64,000 nucleotides of DNA from Prolixibacteraceae bacterium (GTDB taxonomy: Bacteria; Bacteroidota; Bacteroidia; Bacteroidales; Prolixibacteraceae), in the NCBI GenBank assembly GCA_019459485.1, contig JAIBEZ010000056.1, forward strand, positions 1 to 64,000. Reading direction: 5' to 3'. The notes below the pieces were generated by a model that was given only the letters and a program-made list of their open reading frames with translations, was not told the origin of the DNA and searched no databases. This document shows, one piece after another, positions 1 to 8,348 of this stretch. How positions within the stretch are numbered: position 1 is the first letter of the stretch; every line of letters starts with the position of its first letter. The translations under genes and the position numbers were made by a program.

Positions 1-957
1 CGAATGGCGTTTACATTTCAGAACAATTAAATGGGCCAGAATCCTTATCAGGCGCCAGCATTTTTATACATGCTGCCCGGAGCAGAAATTTACGAAGGCG
101 CATTGTTTCCCAAAGGCGGAATGCATCGGATCGTGGAAAAACTGCTTGAAAAAGCCACCAGTTTGGGAGTGCAGTTTCATTACAAATCACCGATCGAAAA
201 AATCATTTTGAACGGCACAAAAGCCGAAGGTATTTTGCTGGAAGACGGAACAAGGATCGATGCCGATCTGGTGATTGCCAACGCCGATTTGCCCTACGTT
301 TACAAGGAATTGCTGCCCGACAAGGAAGCCGCCGACCGATTGAAAAAGCGAAAATATTCGTGCTCGGCCATCGTGTTTCACTGGGGACTAGATAAAGTTT
401 ATACGCAACTCGATCACCACAGTGTTTTCCTGAACGATCCGTACAAAGACGGGCTGAACAAAATTTTCAAGGAAAAATCACTGTCCGACAACCCGAGTTT
501 TTACATTCACGCGCCGGTTCGAAGCGACCAATCGGCTGCTCCTGAAAATCACGATACGCTTTCGGTGATTGTTCCGGTGGCACACCTGGATGCAAACTAC
601 GATCAGGATTGGAAAAAACTGAAGCAAACTGCGCGCGCCGGAGTGATCAGCCGCCTGAAGGAAGCCGGACTTGTTGAAATCGAAGAACACCTTAAATTCG
701 AAGTCTGCTACCTGCCAAAAACGTGGAAAAAAACCTGCAATGTGACGAATGGATCAGTGTTTGGAAGTCTTGGGCACACTATTTTTCAGATGGGTTATTT
801 CCGTCCGCACAACCAACACAAAAAATATCGAAATTTGTATTTCGCCGGAGGAAGTACGCATCCCGGGAACGGTGTTCCGCTGGTGCTTTTGGGAGCGAAA
901 TTAACCACAGAACGCATTTTGAAAGATGCAAAAAAGCAGGTCTCAACAAAATTGTAA
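1..957 (+). CDS. crtI: Phytoene desaturase (CrtI family), C-terminal part, interrupted by an in-frame TAA
   Basis: FAD-dependent carotenoid desaturase that introduces double bonds into phytoene. The window opens inside the gene. The frame reads RMAFTFQNN, then TAA at 28-30, then MGQNPYQAPAF. From family knowledge, this stretch in CrtI proteins reads FQTMYLGLSPYEAPA, so the stop sits exactly where a Tyr (TAC/TAT) is expected and both sides align without a gap. After the stop, 308 residues continue from ATG 31 through the PKGG..RIVE segment to the C-terminal signature GGSTHPGNGVP. crtB follows 30 bp downstream, the usual pairing. Either the gene carries a nonsense mutation or the read or assembly has an error. 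A protein restarting at 31 would lack the N-terminal FAD fold. The family is clear; whether the gene is functional is open. Confidence 0.85.
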
Positions 958-987
958 ATAGTAAATCGTCCAATCGTAAATATCAAC

Positions 988-1935
988 ATGGAAACAACAG
1001 TTCAAACCCAAACCGATCTGTACTATCAAATTTTCGATTCCATAGATTTTGAGAAAATTGTCGATCATCCGAATATCCTGATTGCTGCTCATTTCTGGGA
1101 CAAGGAACGCTATCAGGCTGCAAAAAACTGCTACAAATTCATGCGGGCCATCGACGACCTGATCGACGATCACAAAACAGAGCACGTCACCATTGCTCCT
1201 GAAAATCAGGCACAATTCGAAGCCGATGTTTACCGCTGGATTAATACGATTGCCGAAGCCTCGGAGAACAATCCGCTTCAGGCTGAACTCATTGAAACGG
1301 TTGATCGGTTTAGCATTCCGTTCTGGCCGCTCGAAGCTTTTGCCAAATCGATGATTTACGATATTTACAACGATGGGTTTCCAACACTTCAGGGGTTTAT
1401 CGACTATGCGGGTGGCGCTTCGGTGGCTCCGGCTTCCATCTTTGTGCATTTGTGCGGACTAACCAAAAAAAATGGTCAATATCTGCCACCCGTTTTCGAT
1501 GTTAAAAGGGTGGCAACACCTTGCGCCATTTTTAGTTACCTCGTGCACATTATCCGCGATTTCCAGAAAGATCACCTCAACAACCTGAATTATTTTCCGG
1601 ACGATTTGATTGCCAAATACGGCATGAACCGCCAGCAATTGTTGTTTATGGCCAAAGGCGGACAAATAACCGACGGTTTCCGCAGCCTGATTCGTGATTT
1701 GTACGAAGTGGCCGATTTTTACCGCCTGAAAACTTACGAAATGATTCAGGAAATACGACCATTTGTTGAGCCCCGCGGCCAGTTGAGCCTCGAAATCATT
1801 TTCGCGCTTTACCTGATGGTTTTTGAACGCATCGACATCGAACATGGAACTTTTACATCCAAAGAATTAAATCCAGGCTGGCAGGAAATCAAAGAAAGGG
1901 TTGGGCAAGTGATTGAACGGTTTGAAGCGGAATAA
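988..1935 (+). CDS. crtB: Phytoene/squalene synthase family protein
   Basis: Head-to-head prenyl synthase, 315 residues. The CrtB reaction condenses two geranylgeranyl diphosphates into phytoene. The first Asp-rich motif is at residues 56-61 (DDLIDD) and the second at 191-195 (DFQKD); both bind the diphosphate through Mg. The length is a little above the usual 280-310. It lies 30 bp after crtI and is probably cotranscribed with it. The gap (958-987) is made of short 'gtaaat' phrases typical of low-complexity intergenic DNA elsewhere in this window. Squalene or dehydrosqualene synthase activity cannot be excluded from sequence alone, but the crtI neighbour favours phytoene synthase. Confidence 0.88.
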   Translation: METTVQTQTDLYYQIFDSIDFEKIVDHPNILIAAHFWDKERYQAAKNCYKFMRAIDDLIDDHKTEHVTIAPENQAQFEADVYRWINTIAEASENNPLQAELIETVDRFSIPFWPLEAFAKSMIYDIYNDGFPTLQGFIDYAGGASVAPASIFVHLCGLTKKNGQYLPPVFDVKRVATPCAIFSYLVHIIRDFQKDHLNNLNYFPDDLIAKYGMNRQQLLFMAKGGQITDGFRSLIRDLYEVADFYRLKTYEMIQEIRPFVEPRGQLSLEIIFALYLMVFERIDIEHGTFTSKELNPGWQEIKERVGQVIERFEAE

Positions 1936-1943
1936 AGCATTTA

Positions 1944-2045
1944 TAAACCAACTATTTGCAAGTTGATAATTTTATGAAAACTCGTCTTAAAAATTGGGAT
2001 GTTTTTGGAGAAGAGTTTTTATATTTAGCAGAAAATATAGCATAG
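1944..2045 (+). pseudogene. Remnant of the 5' end of a second pyruvate-kinase-like gene
   Basis: A 23-codon frame from ATG 1974 to TAG 2043 encodes MKTRLKN..FGEEFLYLAENIA. It matches the start of the intact gene at 9483 (MKNSSLKSRHFGEEFLYLSEI). The similarity extends upstream: both ATGs are preceded by AACCAAC, then a CAAGTT element, then a T-rich stretch. After about 20 codons the copy breaks off into AT-rich sequence with no continuing frame. I read it as the decayed 5' end of a duplicate. The rest of 2046-2224 holds no gene that I can recognise. Confidence 0.65.
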
Positions 2046-2224
2046 TGTCAATCAGATTAATAAAACCGGAATTGGGCGGCTAAGTCTAATTTTGTCAGAC
2101 CAAAATATGAATTGTGTGGCATTTTATTGAAACGATTGAGCTCACAAATTATAAACATGAATCAATTTCATTATAGAATGTCAACTATATAATCATAAAG
2201 CTATAACTATAAATACATAGATGA

Positions 2225-2779
2225 ATGAGTACAACGAATTCTCCAAATGGAATTGAACTTGATCAAGAAGGAAATTTAGTTTTTCAGTCATATTTTATTA
2301 TTGATTTATTACTGAATTTAAGGCGTAATGATTTTATAAATAGTGACTACTTTGATAAAATGGCCTATGAGTTTCCTTTAATAAAAGATCAACTCAAAAA
2401 AACAAATATTGACAATCAGGGTATGGTTTTAATTACACTTTATGCAATGCTTGTCATTCCAAAAGAAATTATGCAAAATAATTTCTTGGCAGAATTTGAG
2501 GCAATTAACTTGAAACTGCGTTCTTATTGTCAAAATACTCAAACTACATATAAGAGCGATTCCAGTCGAATTGATTTTATAAAGCATTTAAGAAATGCAG
2601 TCGCGCATGGTAGAATATCATTTGAACCAAATCAATATCTGAAATTTGAAGATCAGCTCAATAATCAAACATTTGTTTCTGAATTACCTCTTGCTAAGAT
2701 TTCAGAATTGATAAATGATTTACGAGAGATTCATAAAAAATATATCTCAAATAAAAACGCCATACAACAAACAGCATAG
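2225..2779 (+). CDS. HEPN family protein (pEK499_p136-like)
   Basis: A 184-residue, all-helical-looking protein. Residues 123-128 read RNAVAH, a match to the R-x4-6-H motif of HEPN RNase domains, and the surrounding text (DFIKHLRNAVAHGRISF) resembles the pEK499_p136 HEPN group. HEPN proteins are often toxins or defence effectors that cut RNA; that role is inferred here. The gene is visibly more AT-rich than its neighbours and has no partner gene next to it. It is followed at once by a long imperfect hairpin (2798-2868) and a RhuM fragment, so it lies in an acquired patch. ATG 2225 is the first start in frame; an overlapping ATG at 2221 is out of frame. Confidence 0.7.
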   Translation: MSTTNSPNGIELDQEGNLVFQSYFIIDLLLNLRRNDFINSDYFDKMAYEFPLIKDQLKKTNIDNQGMVLITLYAMLVIPKEIMQNNFLAEFEAINLKLRSYCQNTQTTYKSDSSRIDFIKHLRNAVAHGRISFEPNQYLKFEDQLNNQTFVSELPLAKISELINDLREIHKKYISNKNAIQQTA

Positions 2780-2797
2780 GTTTTGGCTTGGGTCTAT

Positions 2798-2868
2798 GTG
2801 GCTTGCAGCTTTCGCTCCCGCCTCAACTACCTTGAGGTTTGACGGTTGAAAAGCCCACAGCAAGCCGC
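2798..2868. repeat. Long imperfect hairpin after the HEPN gene
   Basis: Outer arms 2798-2806 (gtggcttgc) and 2860-2868 (gcaagccgc) pair with one wobble. A perfect inner stem, cctcaa 2821-2826 with ttgagg 2832-2837, closes a 5-nt loop. The 71-bp unit is GC-richer than the gene before it. The layout (AT-rich single gene plus imperfect hairpin) recalls integron-cassette recombination sites, but the canonical terminal core sequences of attC are not clear, so I name it only as an inverted repeat. Confidence 0.5.
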
Positions 2869-2961
2869 TACACTACCCTTCGTTTGAGCACTTGATGAAC
2901 CGAGGGGTTATTGGCTTTGTATCTATAATGCACTTTTAAACTTGATAATAAGTTAAAAGCA

Positions 2962-3114
2962 ATGACAGTTAACGAATTGCAACCGCCCAAAAATTTTGTT
3001 TTATATAACACTCCCAATGGAGAGGTAAAACTTGAAGTTGTTTCCATTTCGGAAATAACTGGCTCCAAACTATTTCCATTTTGGAAACAGTTCGCAAAGA
3101 AAGTCCAATTGTGA
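2962..3114 (+). pseudogene. RhuM-family N-terminal fragment
   Basis: The frame ATG 2962 to TGA 3112 gives 50 residues. The first 25 (MTVNELQPPKNFVLYNTPNGEVKLE, shown here only to identify the match) resemble the start of RhuM virulence-family proteins, which typically read F.LY.T.DG.VKVEV before a helix-turn-helix region. The family is normally over 300 residues. Here the similarity ends after VKLEVV, and the rest is short unrelated sequence containing two near-copies of TTTCCATTT. I take it as a truncated relic. The stretch 3115-3198 after it holds no gene; it carries the phrase cttcgtgttcttcgtggtta, which I know as common intergenic text in Bacteroidetes. Confidence 0.5.
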
Positions 3115-3198
3115 AATAAGAAAGAATTTTAATCAAGATTTCAATAACCCTTTGTAAAACCTTCGTGTTCTTCGTGGTTAAATCAAACTCAAAACACA

Positions 3199-5172
3199 AT
3201 GAAAGCAACCATTCCAACCAAATTCGGAACATCGGATGTCCTTCAGATCAGCGAAGTTGAAAAGCCAGTTCCTTTGGACAGTGAAATAACTGATGCATTT
3301 ACAGAGCTTGAGCGGGGAATGCACCTTGCTTTAGAGACCTATTCCAATGTTCACCGGGGAAGTGGGCATTTCTCGATGGTGACCACGCATTTATTCGAAC
3401 AGGCCAGGGAAATTATGCTGGAATATTTGGGACTTAATAAGGACAAATATGTGGTCATCTTTTGCACGCACCGAAGAGCAAAAGTATTCATTCAGCAACT
3501 TCAGCCAGAAAGCTATCGAACGTTATCGAGTCAGGATTTCGGACTTTCATTGGGCGTTACCGCATTGGCAGCAAAACGGAACAAGTTGCCAAAAGGTGTT
3601 CCGTTTCATGCAGGAGGAGGAACTGCCAGGTTAATCGCGAAAGACTGGGTGGTTTGGGCAAAAAATCCCGACAAATTCGAAGCCGGTACGCCTGCCATTA
3701 TTAACATCATTGCATTTGCAAAGGCACTGCGAATGATAAAATTTTCCGGGAAAGACATCTTCGTGAATACAACAGCTGAAAAGCTGACAGCTACCGAAAT
3801 ACTTTACCACGACGAACTCGAAAAATTTTCAGGCAGGAAGCTGTTGGACGAACTTCGGAAAACGCTCATCGGTCGGGGTGTTCAGGTACCAACAACGGAA
3901 GGTCTGCGAACATTCATTAATCTTGACAACAGTGCAAGCACTCCAACCTTTACCGCAATTTGGAACGCGTTTCAACATTCATATCGCCAACCCGAACAAA
4001 TAAAGCAAGAAATCATTCAGGAGGTAAGATCCATTTGCTCCGGATTTCTGGGAGCACCTCTGGCAGAATATGATATGATCTTTACTTCCAACACCACCGA
4101 AGCCATTAACCTGGTATCAGAAAGTTTGAGCCGGGAAGCGGATGACACGACAGAAACTGTTGTCGTCAACACACTTTCTGAACATTCGTCGAACGATCTG
4201 CCCTGGCGAATAATACCCAATTGTTCGCTGGTCACGTTACCGGTGAGCGATGAAGGCTCTGCGGATTTAAACGAGCTCGAAAAGCAACTGATAGCGTACA
4301 ATCAGAAAGCTTTGTTCGGAGCAAAACGCATCAGGATGGTGGCGGTAAGCGGAGCATCGAATGTTCTGGGCGTTTGCAACAATCTGGAGGAAATCAGCCG
4401 GATGGTGCATCAGTATGGAGCCCGGCTATTGGTCGATGCCGCACAGTTGGTTGCCCACCGCAAGATTAACATGGAACAATGTGGAATTGATTATCTGGCC
4501 TTTTCGGCTCATAAAGTATATGCACCATTCGGCAGCGGAATGCTGGTGGCACGAAAAGGTCTGCTGGAATTTAATGCCGAAGAACTCGATTTAATCAGAA
4601 TTTCCGGAGAAGAAAATGCAGGTGGTATTGCTGCTCTGGGAAAGGCACTTGTGCTAGTGCAACGAATTGGCATGGACGTCATTCAGGAGGACGAACAGGC
4701 TTTGACTGCCAGAGCTTTGCGGGGAATGGCGCAAATTGAAGGTCTGGAAATATATGGAATTAAAAATCCTGAATCATCGGGATTCTCAAATAAAATGGGT
4801 GTGATTCCATTCGCATTCAAGAGTAAAATGGCAACTCAGGTAGGTAAAGAGCTCACCCTTTATGGCGGAATTGGAGTCCGGACTGGTTGCCATTGCGCGC
4901 ACATCATTGTCAAGCATATTCTTCATGTTGGACCTGGTCTGGAAAAATTTCAGAAACTGATTGTCACTTTATTCCCCAAATTATCTCTGCCCGGTGTGGC
5001 AAGGATAAGCCTGGGCATCGGAAACAGCGAAAGCGATGTCGATCATTTGATTCAGGTATTGGAGAAAATTGCAGGCAAGCCGCAAAGCCAGTTAAAGGAC
5101 GCGAAACCTGCGCAGGTAAAGAAGCTTATGAACGATTTTTCCGCGTCAATAGCCAGCAGAATTTATACCTGA
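3199..5172 (+). CDS. Class V aminotransferase (cysteine-desulfurase-like) with a degenerate N-terminal half-domain and an MDR-like start
   Basis: PLP enzyme of 657 residues in three parts. Residues 1-29 (MKATIPTKFGTSDVLQ..) look like the start of a medium-chain dehydrogenase, comparable to the protein at 11115. Residues about 31-180 resemble class V aminotransferase ends joined without the lysine region (HRGSGH, then PFHAGGG and KFEAGTPAI). Residues about 238-640 form a full domain starting INLDNSAST, with the PLP lysine K439 (SAHKVYAPFG) and C566 in RTGCHCA, the position of the desulfurase Cys. The two aminotransferase parts are, from memory, a known Bacteroidetes architecture; the MDR start is not. 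Translation may therefore begin at a later Met (for example residue 41). The substrate is unknown. It lies between an accessory patch and an S9 peptidase. Confidence 0.75.
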   Translation: MKATIPTKFGTSDVLQISEVEKPVPLDSEITDAFTELERGMHLALETYSNVHRGSGHFSMVTTHLFEQAREIMLEYLGLNKDKYVVIFCTHRRAKVFIQQLQPESYRTLSSQDFGLSLGVTALAAKRNKLPKGVPFHAGGGTARLIAKDWVVWAKNPDKFEAGTPAIINIIAFAKALRMIKFSGKDIFVNTTAEKLTATEILYHDELEKFSGRKLLDELRKTLIGRGVQVPTTEGLRTFINLDNSASTPTFTAIWNAFQHSYRQPEQIKQEIIQEVRSICSGFLGAPLAEYDMIFTSNTTEAINLVSESLSREADDTTETVVVNTLSEHSSNDLPWRIIPNCSLVTLPVSDEGSADLNELEKQLIAYNQKALFGAKRIRMVAVSGASNVLGVCNNLEEISRMVHQYGARLLVDAAQLVAHRKINMEQCGIDYLAFSAHKVYAPFGSGMLVARKGLLEFNAEELDLIRISGEENAGGIAALGKALVLVQRIGMDVIQEDEQALTARALRGMAQIEGLEIYGIKNPESSGFSNKMGVIPFAFKSKMATQVGKELTLYGGIGVRTGCHCAHIIVKHILHVGPGLEKFQKLIVTLFPKLSLPGVARISLGIGNSESDVDHLIQVLEKIAGKPQSQLKDAKPAQVKKLMNDFSASIASRIYT

Positions 5173-5273
5173 TAACAATTGAAGAATGCATTTGGTATTA
5201 CAATAAACAAAATGAATCAAGTTGCTGTTATTTACCGAAATAGTTATTTACCAATCACTTAAATTGTTCCCAA

Positions 5274-7313
5274 ATGAAACCCACAAAGTTCTTCAGCTTC
5301 GTGTTGCTAATTACGGCAGCAGCATGTCAGACTCCAGCTCCAAAAGTTGAGCAACCGCCTCTTATCGACCGTGAACTGCTTTTCGACGCTCCTGAAATTG
5401 CCGGAGGAAAAATCTCTCCCGACGGGAAATTTATCTCCTTCATTAAACCTTACAAAGGGACACAGAATATCTGGATTAAGAAACTTGACGAGGATTTTTC
5501 TGCCGCAAAGCCAATTACAGCCGACACCATTCGACCAATCCGCTCCTATTTTTGGACACGCGACGGAAAATACATTCTCTATTCGCAGGACAAAGGCGGT
5601 GACGAAAATTTCAACATTTATGCTGTTGACCCGCTCGAAGTCCCTGCTGAAGGAAGCGACATTCCGGAGAACAGAGACCTGACCAATTTAAAAGGTGTCA
5701 GGGTATATATTTATGCGATTCCTTACACCGATCCGGATGCGATTTATATAGGACTGAATGACCGCGACAAGGCCTGGCACGACCTTTATAAAATGAAAAT
5801 TTCAACAGGCGAAAGAACGCTGATTCGCCAAAACTCGGCCACCGACAGGATTACCGGTTGGGTATTCGACTGGAACGATCAGTTGCGACTGGCCAACCGT
5901 GCCAATTCTGATGGCAGCAATGATATTTTAAGGGTTGATGCCAAAGAACTGGTTAAAATTTATACATCCAACGTTTTTGAAGAGGCTTATCCATTGGCTT
6001 TCGACAAAGAAAATAAACGGGTGTATATGCAAACCAATAAAGGCGATAGTATTGATCTTTCGCAGTTGATTCTTTTTGATCCGGAAACACTTCAGGAAGA
6101 AGTGGTTGAGAGCGACCCGTTAAAAAGGGTGGACCTCGGGAATGTGTTTATCTCGGATATAAGCAAAGAGATTATTTACACTTCGTATGAAGATGAGCGC
6201 AACCGGATTTACTGGAAGGACAAAAGTTTTGAGGAAGATTACAACCTGATTAAGAAAGAATTGCCTAACACTGATGTTTATTTTACTTCATCAACCACCG
6301 ACGAAAACTACTGGATGCTAAGCGCTTCAGCCGATGTCGATCCGGGCTCTACTTATTTGTTTGACCGTACCACCAAAAAGCTCACTTTTCAGTATCGTCC
6401 GCGGCCAAATATACCGGTGGCTGATTTGTCTGAAATGAAGGCTATCAGCTACAAATCGTCTGATGGAATGGAAATTCCGGCATTTTTGACCTTACCCAAA
6501 GGTCTTGAACCGAAAAATCTGCCTGTCGTTGTATTTCCACACGGTGGTCCATGGGCTCGCGACGGATGGGGATATAATTCTTACGCTCAGTTTCTGGCCA
6601 ACCGCGGCTACGCCGTTCTGGCGCCAAATTTCAGATCTTCAACGGGATACGGCAAGAAATTCCTGAATGCCGGAAACAACCAATGGGGCGACAAGATGCA
6701 GGACGATATAACCTGGGGAGTTAAATACCTGATTAAAGAAGGAATTGCCGACTCGACCAGGATCGGAATTATGGGCGGATCGTATGGCGGATATGCAACC
6801 CTGGCCGGAGTGGCTTTTACTCCTGATGTGTATGCCTGCGGTGTATCGATTGTTGGACCGTCGAACCTGATTACGTTACTGAATTCTATTCCACCTTATT
6901 GGGAAGCCGGACGTGTAGTTTTCCATATACGCATGGGCGACCCAAATACTCCTGAAGGAAAAGCTCAGCTCGAAAGGCAATCACCGCTCAATTCGGCTAA
7001 CAAAATTAAGGCTGCCCTGCTCGTTATACAAGGAGCAAACGACCCTCGTGTAAATAAAGCAGAATCGGATCAGATTGTAATTGCCCTGCGCGAAAGAGGT
7101 TTCCCTGTGGAATACATTGTTGCCCCCGACGAAGGTCATGGCTTTGCACGTCCGGTAAACAATATGGCCATGCTGGCATCAGCCGAAAAGTTCTTGGCCA
7201 AGCACCTTGGCGGACGATTCCAGGAAAGCATGAAACCTGAAGTGGCCACTCGCTTAGGTGAAATTACTGTTGATGTTTCAACCGTTCAGCTAGCACCTGC
7301 CGAAACGAAATAA
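5274..7313 (+). CDS. S9 family peptidase, probable lipoprotein
   Basis: Secreted prolyl-oligopeptidase-type serine peptidase, 679 residues. The N-terminus is a lipoprotein-like signal with Cys19 in TAAACQ. Residues about 40-400 form a beta-propeller-like region (SPDGKFISF, WTRDGKYILYS). The C-terminal alpha/beta hydrolase carries the triad S503 (GGSYGGY), D590 (GANDPR) and H622 (DEGHGF). It likely trims peptides at the outer membrane or periplasm. A 10-bp direct repeat (gttatttacc at 5227 and 5243) lies just upstream of the ATG. A strong terminator hairpin follows at 7335. A second, longer S9 peptidase is at 46799. Confidence 0.9.
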   Translation: MKPTKFFSFVLLITAAACQTPAPKVEQPPLIDRELLFDAPEIAGGKISPDGKFISFIKPYKGTQNIWIKKLDEDFSAAKPITADTIRPIRSYFWTRDGKYILYSQDKGGDENFNIYAVDPLEVPAEGSDIPENRDLTNLKGVRVYIYAIPYTDPDAIYIGLNDRDKAWHDLYKMKISTGERTLIRQNSATDRITGWVFDWNDQLRLANRANSDGSNDILRVDAKELVKIYTSNVFEEAYPLAFDKENKRVYMQTNKGDSIDLSQLILFDPETLQEEVVESDPLKRVDLGNVFISDISKEIIYTSYEDERNRIYWKDKSFEEDYNLIKKELPNTDVYFTSSTTDENYWMLSASADVDPGSTYLFDRTTKKLTFQYRPRPNIPVADLSEMKAISYKSSDGMEIPAFLTLPKGLEPKNLPVVVFPHGGPWARDGWGYNSYAQFLANRGYAVLAPNFRSSTGYGKKFLNAGNNQWGDKMQDDITWGVKYLIKEGIADSTRIGIMGGSYGGYATLAGVAFTPDVYACGVSIVGPSNLITLLNSIPPYWEAGRVVFHIRMGDPNTPEGKAQLERQSPLNSANKIKAALLVIQGANDPRVNKAESDQIVIALRERGFPVEYIVAPDEGHGFARPVNNMAMLASAEKFLAKHLGGRFQESMKPEVATRLGEITVDVSTVQLAPAETK

Positions 7314-7334
7314 AGCAATTTATTGCAGCATATC

Positions 7335-7376
7335 AGTCAGGGTTTCACTCCAAAAGTGAAGCCCTGACTAGTTTTA
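7335..7376 (+). terminator. Rho-independent terminator after the S9 peptidase
   Basis: A 15-bp stem, agtcagggtttcact (7335-7349) with agtgaagccctgact (7355-7369), has one G-T pair and a 5-nt loop, followed by gtttta. It lies 21 bp after the stop codon. Confidence 0.75.
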
Positions 7377-7546
7377 GCCTGAATTCAACTTAATCTCGTG
7401 ATAATGCTATGAAATGTTGGTTTATTGGGTAAATGACACTCTACTGAGGTTTTAAAACCTTATTTCTTTGAACTAGACCACCGAGAAGGTTTTTTCTGCA
7501 TCTGTGACACATCTTCTTTAGTTCACCGGATTTTGTATATTTGAGC

Positions 7547-7864
7547 ATGATTAAGAATAAAGAAATATTAGCCCGAATCAAACAATCGGTTCAAAGCACT
7601 GAACCGCTGGCCACAGTTATTCTTTACGGTTCGTTTGCACGTGGCGACGAAAAAGAATTCTCCGACATTGATATTTTAATCCTTCTTGATCAGGAAAAAA
7701 TTACCTATTCCGACGAAACCCGCATCAAATATCCGCTTTATGATCTTGAATACGACACCGGAAATGTAATTAGTCCGCTAATTTTCTCAAGAAATGATTG
7801 GGAAACCCGGCACAGTGTCACGCCATTCTATAAAAATGTAAAACGGGAAGGGGTTTTATTATGA
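7547..7864 (+). CDS. MNT-type nucleotidyltransferase, putative antitoxin of a HEPN/MNT pair
   Basis: Minimal nucleotidyltransferase, 105 residues. The active-site signature is complete: G28-S29 (YGSFARGD) and D40-x-D42 (FSDIDI). In characterised HEPN/MNT modules the MNT protein neutralises the HEPN toxin by AMP transfer; that role is inferred here. The next gene is a HEPN protein whose ATG overlaps this stop by 4 bp. I chose ATG 7547 over TTG 7541. A TATATTTG box at 7536-7543 matches the Bacteroidetes -7 consensus and would start transcription at or very near the ATG, so the mRNA may be almost leaderless. A similar pair lies at 45902-46605. Confidence 0.82.
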   Translation: MIKNKEILARIKQSVQSTEPLATVILYGSFARGDEKEFSDIDILILLDQEKITYSDETRIKYPLYDLEYDTGNVISPLIFSRNDWETRHSVTPFYKNVKREGVLL

Positions 7865-8259
7865 GCGGAAATATTGATGATCTTGTCAATTATCGGATTT
7901 CAAGGGCTTATGAAACCCTCAAGGAAGCCGATGCAATGATGAAAAATCATTTTTGGAATGCTTCAATCAACCGTATTTATTATGCTTGTTTCTATGCTGT
8001 CAGCGGACTTTTACTCAAACAAGGAATTGACACATCAACACATAAAGGCATTCGGCAGATGTTTGGACTTCATTACGTTCAAACAGAATTAATTTCAAAG
8101 GAATACGCTCGCTTTTTCTCTGATTTGAACGACAGAAGACAAACTGGAGACTACGATGATTTCGTTCTGTATGATGAAGAAACTTCCACGAAGCTGTTTT
8201 CAATGGCAAAAGAATTTGTTCACGAAATTGACTTGTTGATAAAACTGGAGAATAGTTAA
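7861..8259 (+). CDS. HEPN domain protein, putative RNase toxin of the HEPN/MNT pair
   Basis: A 132-residue HEPN protein of the small UPF0332-like type. It carries the family landmarks RIYYACFYAV (residues 38-47) and RQTGDYDDF, and an R65-x5-H71 pair (RQMFGLHY) that fits the R-x4-6-H catalytic motif. It overlaps the upstream nucleotidyltransferase by 4 bp, so translation is coupled. The RNase activity is inferred from the family. The module has no visible mobile element around it. Confidence 0.8.
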   Translation: MSGNIDDLVNYRISRAYETLKEADAMMKNHFWNASINRIYYACFYAVSGLLLKQGIDTSTHKGIRQMFGLHYVQTELISKEYARFFSDLNDRRQTGDYDDFVLYDEETSTKLFSMAKEFVHEIDLLIKLENS

Positions 8260-8348
8260 AACTACATATCTTCCAGCTATCAGAAAGGCAATCCAAATTG
8301 CATCCTTAAGAAAACCATAATAAATAAAGAATTGCAACCAGCCAAATT

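Noticed and set aside
2798-2868. Calling the hairpin a true attC site
   Set aside because: Clear RYYYAAC and GTTRRRY core ends in the right positions are not present.
8288-8306. A sigma-54-like word (ggcaatccaaattgca) upstream of the isomerase gene
   Set aside because: The GG to GC spacing is one base too long for sigma-54.
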